Below, piece by piece: positions 25,356 to 34,055 of a DNA stretch of 64,000 bases. The DNA lies in NCBI RefSeq assembly GCF_042652785.1, contig NZ_JBHSHD010000002.1:62001-126000 (forward strand), read 5' to 3'. The position numbers and the translations under genes are program-made. The stretch's first letter is position 1. Every line of letters starts with the position of its first letter. The notes under the pieces were generated by a model that worked only from the letters and a program-made list of their open reading frames with translations, was not told where the DNA came from and made no database searches. The stretch comes from Dokdonella_A ginsengisoli (lineage in GTDB: Bacteria > Pseudomonadota > Gammaproteobacteria > Xanthomonadales > Rhodanobacteraceae).

Positions 25356-26150
25356 ATGACGAACTGGCTGCGGCGCCTGCGCGACGCCTTCGCGCCGGCG
25401 CCGCGCATCGAAGATTCCGACTGGCACGCGCTGCTGCGCCGCTCGGCGCTGTTCGAACGGCTGCCGGACGGCGATCGCACCGCGCTGCGCACGCTGTGCG
25501 AACGCTTCCTCGCGCGCAAGACCTTCAGCGCCGCCGGCGGGCACGAACTCGTCGCCGCCGACTGCCTGGCGATCGCGGCGCTGGCCTGCCTGCCGGTGCT
25601 GCACCTGGGTTTCGAGCATCTCGCCGGCTGGCGCGAGGTGATCGTCTACCCGGGCGAATTCCGCGTGCGGCGCGAGCACCACGACGAGCGCAGCGGCGTG
25701 GTCACCGAAGGCGACGACGACCTGATCGGCGAAGCCTGGGAGCGCGGCCCGCTGATCCTGTCCTGGGCCGACGTCGCCACCGACCTGGCGCATCCGTTCG
25801 ACGGCTTCAACGTGGTCGCGCACGAGATCGCGCACAAGCTCGACGCGCTGGACGGGGCGATGAACGGCACGCCGCGGCTGCCGCCGACGATCGCGCGCAG
25901 CGAATGGATCGGCGCCATGCAGCCGGCCTACGACGCGCTGGCGCGCGCGGTGCAGCGCGGCCGCGACACGGCGATCGATCCGTACGCGGCCGAATCGGTC
26001 GACGAATACTTCGCCGTTGTCAGCGAACTGCACTTCTCCGACCCCGTCCTGCTGGCGCGCGAAGCCCCGGCGGTGGCGGACCTGCTGCGGCGCTTCTACG
26101 CCGCGCCGGCGCCTGCAACTTCGGTTGCGGGGCTGCGGTCAGACCGGTAG
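25356..26150 (+). CDS. mtfA: MtfA zinc metallopeptidase
   Basis: 264 residues. Zinc-binding HEIAHKLD (H156, H160) with downstream DEYFAVVSELHF supplying the third ligand, plus the family N-terminus (WHALLRRSALFERLPDGD) and GFEHLAGWREVIVYPGEF. E. coli MtfA inactivates the glucose repressor Mlc; whether an Mlc target exists here is unknown. Length is normal. Confidence 0.9.
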   Translation: MTNWLRRLRDAFAPAPRIEDSDWHALLRRSALFERLPDGDRTALRTLCERFLARKTFSAAGGHELVAADCLAIAALACLPVLHLGFEHLAGWREVIVYPGEFRVRREHHDERSGVVTEGDDDLIGEAWERGPLILSWADVATDLAHPFDGFNVVAHEIAHKLDALDGAMNGTPRLPPTIARSEWIGAMQPAYDALARAVQRGRDTAIDPYAAESVDEYFAVVSELHFSDPVLLAREAPAVADLLRRFYAAPAPATSVAGLRSDR

Positions 26151-26209
26151 CCTGCGCGGTTCCGTAGCCTTTTCGCCGTGCGGGTTCCGTCCCGCTACCG
26201 CCTGCCGAC

Positions 26210-28969
26210 ATGCCTCTCGCCTTTCCGATCCGCGCGCTCGCGCTGACCCTGTTCGCCGCCCCCCTGCCCGCCCTGGCCTGCAGCGGCCGCCTGCACATCG
26301 AGCTCGAACACGCCGGCGTCTACACGCTCGACCACGCCGCCATCGTCGCCGCACAGCCTGGCCTGGCCGACTGCGCCGCGGACGAGCTGGTGCTGACGCA
26401 GAACGGCAAGGAGGTGCCGATCCGCGTGATCGCCGCCGCAGAGCGCTTCGCCGCCGGCGACCGCATCGAATGGATCGGCCGGGCGCTGCACGGCCCGGAG
26501 AGCTGGTACGACCCGTACAGCATCAACAACGTCTACCTGCTCGGCGCCGCCGCGGGCCCGCACGCCCGCCTGCGCGACGTCGAGGCCGACGGCAGCGGCC
26601 GCGCCGCGCTGGAGAGGCACCTGCACCTCGAGCAGGAAAACATGATGATCCGGCTCGACCAGACCCAGCAGAAGCCGGGGCAGGAGTCCGACGTCTGGCA
26701 ATGGGCCAAGCTGACCCAGGTCGATCCGAAGCCGTTCGAGACGCGCTTCGATCTGCCCGATCTCGACCCGCGCGCCGGCCAGGTGAAGCTCACCGTGAAC
26801 TTCCGCGGCCTGTCGCAGGTGAATCCGCCGTACAAGCACAAGGGCGACAAGCCCGAGGACCACGCCGTCGAGGTGCTGGTCAACGGCAAGGCGCTGAGCT
26901 CGCTGCGCTGGAACGGGCGCGACGAGATCCGTCGCGAACTCGAGGTGCCCGGCGCTTGGCTGAAGGCCGCGCAGAACACGCTGTCGCTGCAGGTGCCCAA
27001 GCGCGCGCTGCCGTGGGATGCCGCGCAGAGCGTGGTCGACGTGGTGATGTTCAACTGGTTCGAGACGCGCTACCGGCTCGCCGGCGATCTCGATGCCGGC
27101 GCGCTGCCGCTGACGGTGGCCGCCGATGCAGCCTCGCCGCTGCAACTTGCCTGGCGCGGCGACGGCGTGCCGGCGCTGTACGGCAGCGACGGACTGCGCC
27201 GTCCCGGCCGCGCGCTGGGTCCCGGCCGCTACGCGTTCGCGCCGGCGACGGCCGGCACCGAGCTGTTTCCGGTGCTCGGCGACGGCCTGGCCAGGCCGGT
27301 CGCGCTGCGCGCGGTCGCCGAAGGCGGATGGCGCCAGCCGGACCAGCCGTACGACTATCTGATCGTCAGCCACCCGAGCCTGATCGAGTCGATCCGGCCG
27401 CTGGCCGAGTTCCACGAGAAGCGCGGCCTCAAGGTGGCGATCCTCGACATCAACGCGGTCTACGACGAGTTCAACCACGGCATCACGCATCCGCAGGCGG
27501 TGCGCAACCTGGTCGACGTCGCCTATCACTCCTGGCCGGCGCCGCGACCGCGCTTCCTGCTGCTGGTGGGCGATTCCAGCTTCGACATCCGCAACGACAG
27601 CTTCCGCGACGGCCAGTACGCGAAGTGGGTGGGGCTGGAGCTGCAGTATCCGAACGCGTTCGGCGTCATCGCCAGCTCGCACTACAAGGACATGCCCAAG
27701 AAGCTCGGCGAGCGCAACCTGATCCCGACTTGGCAGTTCCCCTCGCCCGAGGGCCAGTCCGCCAGCGACAACTGGTTCGCCGCGGTCGACGGCGACGACT
27801 GGCATCCGGTCGTCGCGGTCGGACGCTTCCCGGTGGTCAAGCCCGACGAGGTCAAGGCGATCGTCGACAAGACCATCGACTACCTGTCCAAGCCGCAGCT
27901 GGGCGCCTGGCGCCGCGACGTGATGTTCATCACCGACGAGATCGACTCGTTCAAGAAGGCCTCCGACGAGATCGCCACCGCGCTCGGCAAGGAAGGCTTC
28001 CTCGCCGACAAGGTCTACGCCAGCCCGAAGGAGTCGCAGAACTCCGCGCACCAGGCCGCGATCCGCGACGGCATCGACGACGGTCGCCTGCTGGTGCACT
28101 TCATCGGCCACGGCGGCCGCTACATCTGGCGCACGGGCCCGCCGGACTTCAGCAAGAACCACGACCTGTTCACTCTCGACGACGTCAGCGCGCTGAAGAA
28201 CACCGAGCGCCTGCCGATGATCCTGTCGATGACCTGCTATTCCGCGCCGTTCGACAACCCGACCGAGGACTCGATCGGCGAGAAGTTCCTGCGCGAGCCG
28301 GACAAGGGTGCGGTCGCGGTGTTCGCCGCGTCCTGGCGCAATTCGCCGTCGCCGGCTTTCAGCAAGAGCATCATCAGCGAACTGCTGACGCCCGGCGCGA
28401 CCATCGGCGAGGCCATCGTGCGCGGCAAGCGGCAGTCCAGGGACCGCGTGCTGGTGGAGATGTACAACCTGCTCGGCGACCCGGCCATCGTGCTCGAGCG
28501 TCCGCGCGACAACGCGCGCGTGGTGCGCGACGACGGCCGCTGGAGCGACGGCATCGTCGTCGACCTGCAGCAGCCGGGCTTCGCCGGCAACGTGCGCGTC
28601 GACTGGCTCGACGCGAAGGGCGCCAAGCTCGCCTCGGCGGACTACCGCACCGACGATGCGCGCTTCCGCCTGCCGGTGCCGGCGGCGGCACGCGGCAAGC
28701 TCGCCCAGGTGCGCGTCTACGCCGCGTCGCCGACGACCGGCCGCGACGCCGTCGGCGGCCTCGACTTCGAGGCGCGAAAGCCGGCCAAGCCGATGCGCGT
28801 CGCGCTGGCCGACTGGTGGCGCGATTTCCGGCGCGCGCCGTATCGCGCACCGGAATGGCACGCCGACACGATCATGCAGATCGATTTCGAGGACCCGTCG
28901 CGCACCGCGCAGGCGCGGCAGCAGGCGCAGTCCGCGTTGCCGAAGACCGCCGCGGCCGGCTCGCCCTGA
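26210..28969 (+). CDS. Exported gingipain-type (C25) cysteine peptidase
   Basis: 919 residues. Signal peptide ends near ALA-CSG. Residues ~380-740 form the C25 caspase-like domain: YDYLIVSHPSLIESIRPLAE, FLLLVGDSSFD, the catalytic histidine H634 in HFIGHGG and the catalytic cysteine C676 in LSMTCYSAPFD, then GEKFLREPDKGAVAVFAASW. The N-terminal ~370 residues look like beta-sandwich domains seen in secreted C25 proteases. No Bacteroidetes type IX tail is present, so another export route is implied. Ribosome site is weak (CTGCCGAC). Convergent with the FHA gene 21 bp away. Confidence 0.85.
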   Translation: MPLAFPIRALALTLFAAPLPALACSGRLHIELEHAGVYTLDHAAIVAAQPGLADCAADELVLTQNGKEVPIRVIAAAERFAAGDRIEWIGRALHGPESWYDPYSINNVYLLGAAAGPHARLRDVEADGSGRAALERHLHLEQENMMIRLDQTQQKPGQESDVWQWAKLTQVDPKPFETRFDLPDLDPRAGQVKLTVNFRGLSQVNPPYKHKGDKPEDHAVEVLVNGKALSSLRWNGRDEIRRELEVPGAWLKAAQNTLSLQVPKRALPWDAAQSVVDVVMFNWFETRYRLAGDLDAGALPLTVAADAASPLQLAWRGDGVPALYGSDGLRRPGRALGPGRYAFAPATAGTELFPVLGDGLARPVALRAVAEGGWRQPDQPYDYLIVSHPSLIESIRPLAEFHEKRGLKVAILDINAVYDEFNHGITHPQAVRNLVDVAYHSWPAPRPRFLLLVGDSSFDIRNDSFRDGQYAKWVGLELQYPNAFGVIASSHYKDMPKKLGERNLIPTWQFPSPEGQSASDNWFAAVDGDDWHPVVAVGRFPVVKPDEVKAIVDKTIDYLSKPQLGAWRRDVMFITDEIDSFKKASDEIATALGKEGFLADKVYASPKESQNSAHQAAIRDGIDDGRLLVHFIGHGGRYIWRTGPPDFSKNHDLFTLDDVSALKNTERLPMILSMTCYSAPFDNPTEDSIGEKFLREPDKGAVAVFAASWRNSPSPAFSKSIISELLTPGATIGEAIVRGKRQSRDRVLVEMYNLLGDPAIVLERPRDNARVVRDDGRWSDGIVVDLQQPGFAGNVRVDWLDAKGAKLASADYRTDDARFRLPVPAAARGKLAQVRVYAASPTTGRDAVGGLDFEARKPAKPMRVALADWWRDFRRAPYRAPEWHADTIMQIDFEDPSRTAQARQQAQSALPKTAAAGSP

Positions 28970-28990
28970 GCCGCGCCCCGGACGACGCCG

Positions 28991-29992
28991 TCACTGCGCG
29001 TCGTCGGATTCGGCCGGCTCGTCGGGCTCGCGGCTGCGCGCCTGGTCGAGCGACGCCTTCAACGCTTCCGATTGGGCGAAGAACGCCTGCATGCTCTCGG
29101 CACCGGCCAGGCGGATCGACGGCGGCTGCAGGCGCTGCAGGGTGACCGCCTGACCGTAGGTCGAACGCCATTCGGACAGCTTCAGGCTCTGCACCGTGAT
29201 GCCGAGCGCGGCCAGCGCGGCCAGCGCGATCGCCTTCGTCGGCAGACGCGCGGAACTGACCGCGCGCAGATGGAAGAAGCAGACCGCGGCGAGGATCAGC
29301 CAGGCCACGACGTACTGGTACGTGGTCAGCGCGGGCCACGACAGCGCGAACGCGCCGAACTCGCCGACCTGGTCGTACAGCGAATAGGCCAGCAGGCCGC
29401 TGCCGATGATCGCCAGATGCAGGCCGAAGCGCGCATGGCCGCTGAATACGCGCGACAGCACGCTCCACAGCGTCGTCCACACGGCGATGATGGCGACCAC
29501 CGTCAGCGCCGGCGTCAGATAGCGGATCAGTTTCGACTCACCCGTCTCGTTCAGCCATAGCCCGAGCAGCTCCAGCGCGAACACCAGCGCGATCGCCACC
29601 AGCGCGAACGGCCACGGCGAACGGTGGCCGGCGAGCGGCAGCTCGGGCGCCACCGCCTCGGCGGAGGAGCGCAGGCGCAGCACGGTGTGGCCGATGCGCA
29701 GCGCGGTCGTGCGCTCGAGCGCGACGCGGTCGCGGCGCTGCGCCGAGCCCTCGACGTAGACGCCGTTGCGGCTGCCCAGGTCCTGCGCGCTCCAGCGTCC
29801 GTCGTCGCCGCGCACGATGCGCAGGTGGTGCGCGGCCACGTACGGGTCGTCGAGCACGACGTCGTTGTCGAAGGCGCGGCCGACGGTGATCGCCGCTGCG
29901 GTGACGCGCTCGCGCGCGACGACGTCGCGATGGCGGCCGAGCACCTCGAGCCAGACCGCCTCGGCGGCGGGCGTCACGTTCACTTCGTCCAT
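28991..29992 (-). CDS. FHA-domain polytopic membrane protein
   Basis: 333 residues. An N-terminal forkhead-associated domain (~20-105) has the phosphothreonine-binding core: TVGRAFDNDVVLDDPYVAAH, SAQDLGSRNGVYVEG. Five or so hydrophobic helices follow between ~125 and 275, then a soluble acidic C-terminus ending EPDEPAESDDAQ. Likely an inner-membrane adaptor recognising a phosphorylated partner; no kinase gene is seen nearby. The first 13 bases overlap the upstream protease gene, so the two are translationally coupled. Confidence 0.82.
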   Translation of the reverse strand: MDEVNVTPAAEAVWLEVLGRHRDVVARERVTAAAITVGRAFDNDVVLDDPYVAAHHLRIVRGDDGRWSAQDLGSRNGVYVEGSAQRRDRVALERTTALRIGHTVLRLRSSAEAVAPELPLAGHRSPWPFALVAIALVFALELLGLWLNETGESKLIRYLTPALTVVAIIAVWTTLWSVLSRVFSGHARFGLHLAIIGSGLLAYSLYDQVGEFGAFALSWPALTTYQYVVAWLILAAVCFFHLRAVSSARLPTKAIALAALAALGITVQSLKLSEWRSTYGQAVTLQRLQPPSIRLAGAESMQAFFAQSEALKASLDQARSREPDEPAESDDAQ

Positions 29993-31341
29993 GCGACCGC
30001 TCCGAGGAAGCGCCGTCCCAGCGCGAGTGCGTTGTCGTAGCTGACCCCCTGCATGGCCAGGCGCGAGACCAGCGCCTCGCGGTCGCGGTCCTGCGTCACC
30101 GTGGTCAGCGCCACGTCGTAGAGGCCGGCGAAGTCGCGATAGGCGCGCGCGCACCAGACCGCGCGCAGCACCGGTGCGGCGGCCGGGTCGGCCGGCGTGA
30201 CGAATTCCTCGTGGCATTCGGGCTGGGTCAGGCGCTTGCGCGACCACGAGCGGCTCATCGACGCCGAGGCGTAGTACTGCGACAGGAACGCGGCGAACTG
30301 GAACGCGTTGAGATCGCTGCTGCGCACGTAGGCGTGCGTCAGCTCGGCGCGGCCGCTCTCGATGTCCTCGGCGACGAACAGCGAGCTCTGCGAATTGCAG
30401 CTGGAGCTGTCCATCTGCGCGCGCGGCCGCGGCGTCTGCTCGGCGTTGGTGCGCGCCCAGCAGTTGAACCACGGCGCCGAACTCTCCGGCGCGCGATACG
30501 GGCCGAACGTCGTCGCGCGGAAGCCGCGCTCGTCCAGCTCGCGATAGAAGGCCTCCTGCCAGGCCAGCAACTGACGGTCGATCTCCTCGCGCGTCTGCGC
30601 CGGATCCAGCGGCGCGCCGGCGCGCGCGCGCTCGACCAGCGCCGCCGCCTTGCTCGCCGGGACCAGGAAGCTGACCAGCTCGCCGTCGAGCCGCTTGGCG
30701 ACGTTGACCCCGGCGACGCGGCCAGCCGCGGTCACCGCCGGACCGCCGCTCATGCCCGGATTGATCGCGCCGGTGAAGTGCACGCGCTCGTTGTAGCTGC
30801 GCTCGACCAGCCCGTTGTAGGTGCCCTCGACGATGGTGAAGCCGATGTCGAGCGGATTACCCATCGCGTAGACGCGCTCGCCGCGCGGCAGCTCGCCCGA
30901 CAGCGCGCCCGGATCGAACTGCAGGTGCGGCAGGTCGGCGCCTTCCAGCCGCACCACGGCCAGGTCGTTGGCGACGTCGATGGCGAGCAGGGTCAGCGCG
31001 CCCTGCGTGCCGTCCGGCCGCGCGAACTCCAGGCGGTAGGTCTTCGGCTCCAGCGCGTACTGCGAGACGACGTGGTAGTTGGTCACCGCCAGCCCGTCCG
31101 CACCGACCAGGAAGCCGGAGCCGATCGACGACTGCCGACCGGCGGCCTCGACCAGGGTGCGGATCTGCAGCAGGCTCGGCCGCGTGCCGGCGTAGATGCC
31201 CTCAGCCGCGGCCGACACCGGCGCGGCCGGCGGTGCGGCGGGCGGCGCGGCGGGCGCGGCTTCCTGCGCTGACGCTGCGGCGGCGCCGAGCGCCAGCGCG
31301 AGCAGGCAGATCCAGCGCGGTGCGTTGCAAGGTTCCTTCAT
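29980..31341 (-). CDS. Exported trypsin-like (HtrA-type) serine protease with novel C-terminal domain
   Basis: 453 residues. GGAG six bases before ATG 31341 selects this start over the ATG six bases earlier. Signal peptide ends near AAASAQ. The protease domain has an intact triad: H90 in VTNYHVV, D126 in VANDLAVVRL, S198 in NPGMSGGP. The Ala/Pro linker before it is short. In place of a PDZ domain there are ~200 residues with four or five cysteines (WFNCWARTN, SSSCNSQ, PECHEEF, VWCARAY) that I do not recognise. Coupled to the FHA membrane protein, suggesting a periplasm-to-cytoplasm sensing pair. Confidence 0.85.
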   Translation of the reverse strand: MKEPCNAPRWICLLALALGAAAASAQEAAPAAPPAAPPAAPVSAAAEGIYAGTRPSLLQIRTLVEAAGRQSSIGSGFLVGADGLAVTNYHVVSQYALEPKTYRLEFARPDGTQGALTLLAIDVANDLAVVRLEGADLPHLQFDPGALSGELPRGERVYAMGNPLDIGFTIVEGTYNGLVERSYNERVHFTGAINPGMSGGPAVTAAGRVAGVNVAKRLDGELVSFLVPASKAAALVERARAGAPLDPAQTREEIDRQLLAWQEAFYRELDERGFRATTFGPYRAPESSAPWFNCWARTNAEQTPRPRAQMDSSSCNSQSSLFVAEDIESGRAELTHAYVRSSDLNAFQFAAFLSQYYASASMSRSWSRKRLTQPECHEEFVTPADPAAAPVLRAVWCARAYRDFAGLYDVALTTVTQDRDREALVSRLAMQGVSYDNALALGRRFLGAVAWTK

Positions 31342-31390
31342 CGGCATCTCCACGGCGGACGCCGAGCCTATCGCCTGCCTCGCCTCCGGT

Positions 31391-32551
31391 TCAACGTCCC
31401 TGCCCCAGCACTTCGCGGTAGACCGCGACCGTCTCCTCGACGCAGCGCGTCCACGGATAGGTGCGCGCGTGCCGCGCGCCGCGCTCGGCCGCACGCGCGC
31501 GCCACGGCGCGTCCTCGAGCAGTCGCTGCAGGCCGTCGCGCAGCGCGTCCTCGTCGAGCGGATCGACCGTCAGCGCGATCGTGCCCTCGGCATCGCGCAC
31601 GACCTCCGGCATCGACGAGCGGTCGGAAGTCAGCGCCGGCACGCCGCTCGCCATCGCTTCCAGCAGCGGCAGGCCGAAGCCTTCGTACAGCGACGGGAAG
31701 GCGAACGCATGCGCGCCGGCGTAGAGCAGCGGCAGGTCTTCCTCGTCGACGTAGCCCAGGCGCCGCGCCTCGCCGCGCGCCTCGAGCGGACCCAGCGCCT
31801 GCTCCAGTTCGCTGCGCAGCCAGCCGCGCGCGCCGACCACCACCAGCGGATGGCGCGCGCGCAGCGCCGCCGGCAGCGCCGCGTAGGCGCGAGCGAGCCG
31901 CGCGAGGTTCTTGCGCGGCTCCTGCGTGGCCACGACCAGCAGGTAGGGCACGTCCTCGAGCGCGTGCTTGCGCAAGGTCGCGCGCAGCTCGTCCGCCGCG
32001 CGCGGCCGGTAGGTCGCGTCGACGCCCAGCGGCACCACGCGCAGTTTGGCGCGCGGCACGCCGAGCCGGGTTTCGATCTCGTCGGCGATGAACTGCGAAT
32101 CGGTGAACACCACCGCGGCCTTCTCCAGGCTGCGCGGCAGGTGGCGGTCGAGAAAACGCACGCGCTCGATCGGGTGCGTCTCGGGATGGTTCAGCCAGGA
32201 CAGGTCGTGCACGGTGGTCAGCGCCGGACCGGCGAACGGCATCAGCACGTAGTTCGGCGTGTGCAGCAGCCAGCCGTCGAGGCGCCACGTGTGCAGGCGG
32301 AACAGCGCCGAGCGCAGCTGCGTGTACGCCTCCAGCGCGGCGCTCTTGAACGGCACGTTGCGGCGCACCGCGGCGATCGTCGCGTTGGCGTGCAGCGCAT
32401 GCTCGGGATCGTCGACCCAGCGATAGGCCGAGTACAGCTTGAGCGCCTCGACCTCGCGATGCCGCGCCAGCCCGCGGGCGAGCTCGAGCGCGTAGCGGCC
32501 GATGCCGGTGAGCGGCGCGGTGATCGCGTCGACGTTGAAGATCACGCGCAT
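31391..32551 (-). CDS. GT4-family glycosyltransferase
   Basis: 386 residues, GT-B fold. N-terminal MRVIFNVDAITAPLTGIGRY is typical of mannosyltransferases of the WbaZ type; donor-site elements are VVATQEPRKNLARLARAY and FPSLYEGFGLPLLEAMASG. Uses a nucleotide sugar to extend a lipid-linked glycan on the cytoplasmic face. Separated from the rest of the polysaccharide locus by a repeat-bearing gap, so it may have its own promoter. Sugar specificity not readable. Confidence 0.88.
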   Translation of the reverse strand: MRVIFNVDAITAPLTGIGRYALELARGLARHREVEALKLYSAYRWVDDPEHALHANATIAAVRRNVPFKSAALEAYTQLRSALFRLHTWRLDGWLLHTPNYVLMPFAGPALTTVHDLSWLNHPETHPIERVRFLDRHLPRSLEKAAVVFTDSQFIADEIETRLGVPRAKLRVVPLGVDATYRPRAADELRATLRKHALEDVPYLLVVATQEPRKNLARLARAYAALPAALRARHPLVVVGARGWLRSELEQALGPLEARGEARRLGYVDEEDLPLLYAGAHAFAFPSLYEGFGLPLLEAMASGVPALTSDRSSMPEVVRDAEGTIALTVDPLDEDALRDGLQRLLEDAPWRARAAERGARHARTYPWTRCVEETVAVYREVLGQGR

Positions 32552-32754
32552 GCGCGGCCCTGTTCGAACGGCAAGACCGGCCATTGAACCACGAAGCGCG
32601 GCGGAACGCGGAGTGACGGATCCTGCGCGCTCGCGCGGGCACGCGGAAACGCGACCTGGCTGGAGGTGTACCGGCGCCCGGCCGATTTCTTCCGGCGGCC
32701 GCTCGTCGAACGCGGGCGGCGCTGAAGGGAACCCTGGACAACGCCGAGTACCGT

Positions 32755-32857
32755 CATTCCCGCGAACGCGCAAGGCGCCGTTCAACCACCGCGGGGCTGG
32801 TCATCCATCCTGCTCTCGGAGCGGAGATCAAAGTGGATTCCCGCGTTCGCGGGAATG
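32755..32857. repeat. ATTCCCGCGTTCGCGGGAAT-type inverted repeat pair
   Basis: CATTCCCGCGAACGCG at 32755-32770 is the exact complement of CGCGTTCGCGGGAATG at 32842-32857, about 70 bases apart. The right copy is itself a palindrome (ATTCCCGCG-TT-CGCGGGAAT, 32837-32856). This resembles the REP/ERIC-like elements common in high-GC proteobacteria. Confidence 0.8.
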
Positions 32858-32899
32858 GCGAGGGTTGTTCCAGGCTTCGCGAGGCTGTTCGAGCCGGTT

Positions 32900-32976
32900 T
32901 CTCGCAGAGGCGCAGAGAACGCAGGGAAGAACACTCGAAAATGCTCTTCTCTGCGCTCTCTGCGCCTCTGCGAGAG
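32900..32976. repeat. CGCAGAGGCGCAGAG hairpin repeat
   Basis: Left arm 32900-32932 (starting TCTCGCAGAGGCGCAGAG) and right arm 32943-32976 (ending TCTGCGCCTCTGCGAGAG) are near-perfect complements over ~33 bases with a 10-base loop. A second, diverged copy lies at 46938-47019. Confidence 0.8.
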
Positions 32977-33020
32977 AAAAGCTCTCGACACGCGCTGCAT
33001 GCTCGAGGCGTCCCGAACGC

Positions 33021-34055
33021 CTAAGCCCGCTCGCGCGCCAGATCGGCCTCGAACATGCGCCGCGCCAGTCCGGCGAGATCCAGACTCGGCGCAAAACCCA
33101 GCTCTCGACGCGCCTTCGACGCGTCGCCGACCAGCAGCGGCGCGTCGACCGGGCGGAACAGCGACGCGTCCACGCGCACGCGCACGCGGTCGCTGCCGTG
33201 TTCCACGCCGACTTCGTCCGCGCCTTCGCCGAACCAGTCCAGCGGCATGCCGGCGGCGGCGAACGTCGCGGTGGCGAAATCGCGCACGCTGGCGGCGACG
33301 CCGGTCGCCAGCACGTAGTCGTCGCCGGTGTCGCGCGCCGCCATCGCGGCCATCGCGGCGACGTGGTCGGGCGCGTAGCCGAAATCACGCCGCGCATCGA
33401 GGTTGCCGAGTTCGATCCATTGCGCGCGGCCCAGCGCGATGCGCGCCGCGCCGAGGCTGATCTTGCGCGTGACGAAGGCCGGATCGCGCAGCTCGGACTC
33501 GTGGTTGAACAGGATCGCGCTCGACGCGCGCAGGCCGTAGCTGGCGCGCCAGCTGCCGACCGCCGCGTGCGCGAGCAGTTTCGACAACCCGTACGGAGAG
33601 CGCGCCGCCGCCGGCGTGCGCTCGTCCTGCGGCGCGCGCTCGGGCAGGCCGAAGATTTCCGCGCTCGCGGCGAGCACGAAATGCGCGGCCGGCGCGTGCG
33701 CGCGCAGCGCTTCGAGCAGGTGCACCGTGCTGAGCCCGTTTGCGGCGAGGCTGCCGACCGGATCGCGGAACGATTCGGCGACGCGCGACTGCCCGGCCAG
33801 GTGGAACACGGCCTTCGGATGCGTGGAGGCGACCAGCGCGGCACAGGCGGTGGCGTCGGTCGGATCGAGCGCGACGACGCGCAGCCGCGGATGCGCGTCG
33901 ATGCCCAGCTCGCGCAGGCGCCAGCGCTCCGGCTCGCGCTGCGGCCGGTGCGTGCCGACCACCTCGACACCCTCACGCAGCAACCGCGCCGCGAGCAAGG
34001 CACCGTCCTGGCCGCAAAGGCCGGTGACGAGGGCGCGCGCGCAGTCGGAAGTCAT
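33021..34055 (-). CDS. NAD-dependent epimerase/dehydratase, GDP-mannose 4,6-dehydratase-like
   Basis: 344 residues, extended SDR fold. ALVTGLCGQDGALLA is the Gmd-type nucleotide motif, with HLAGQSRVAESF, and the catalytic Ser/Tyr-Lys pair in AASAEIFG...SPYGLSK. Probably makes GDP-4-keto-6-deoxymannose or a related precursor for the glycan. The C-terminal region is more divergent than in housekeeping Gmd. Start overlaps the upstream GT2 stop as ATGA. Confidence 0.85.
   Translation of the reverse strand: MTSDCARALVTGLCGQDGALLAARLLREGVEVVGTHRPQREPERWRLRELGIDAHPRLRVVALDPTDATACAALVASTHPKAVFHLAGQSRVAESFRDPVGSLAANGLSTVHLLEALRAHAPAAHFVLAASAEIFGLPERAPQDERTPAAARSPYGLSKLLAHAAVGSWRASYGLRASSAILFNHESELRDPAFVTRKISLGAARIALGRAQWIELGNLDARRDFGYAPDHVAAMAAMAARDTGDDYVLATGVAASVRDFATATFAAAGMPLDWFGEGADEVGVEHGSDRVRVRVDASLFRPVDAPLLVGDASKARRELGFAPSLDLAGLARRMFEADLARERA

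Larger units (their letters stand above)
32552..33020. other. Gene-free interval carrying two dispersed-repeat elements
   Basis: 469 bp without a convincing gene; open frames here are short, on both strands, and change with the repeats. It contains the ATTCCCGCG-type inverted repeat and the CGCAGAGG-type hairpin listed separately. Probably an insertion site for non-coding mobile repeats inside the polysaccharide locus. Confidence 0.7.

Noticed and set aside
26195..28861. Long minus-strand frame opposite the C25 peptidase
   Set aside because: Mirror frame of a gene with intact catalytic residues and signal peptide; no recognisable motif of its own.
32900..32976. Possible CRISPR array in the CGCAGAGG repeats
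   Set aside because: Only two arms arranged as an inverted repeat; no regularly spaced direct repeats or cas genes.
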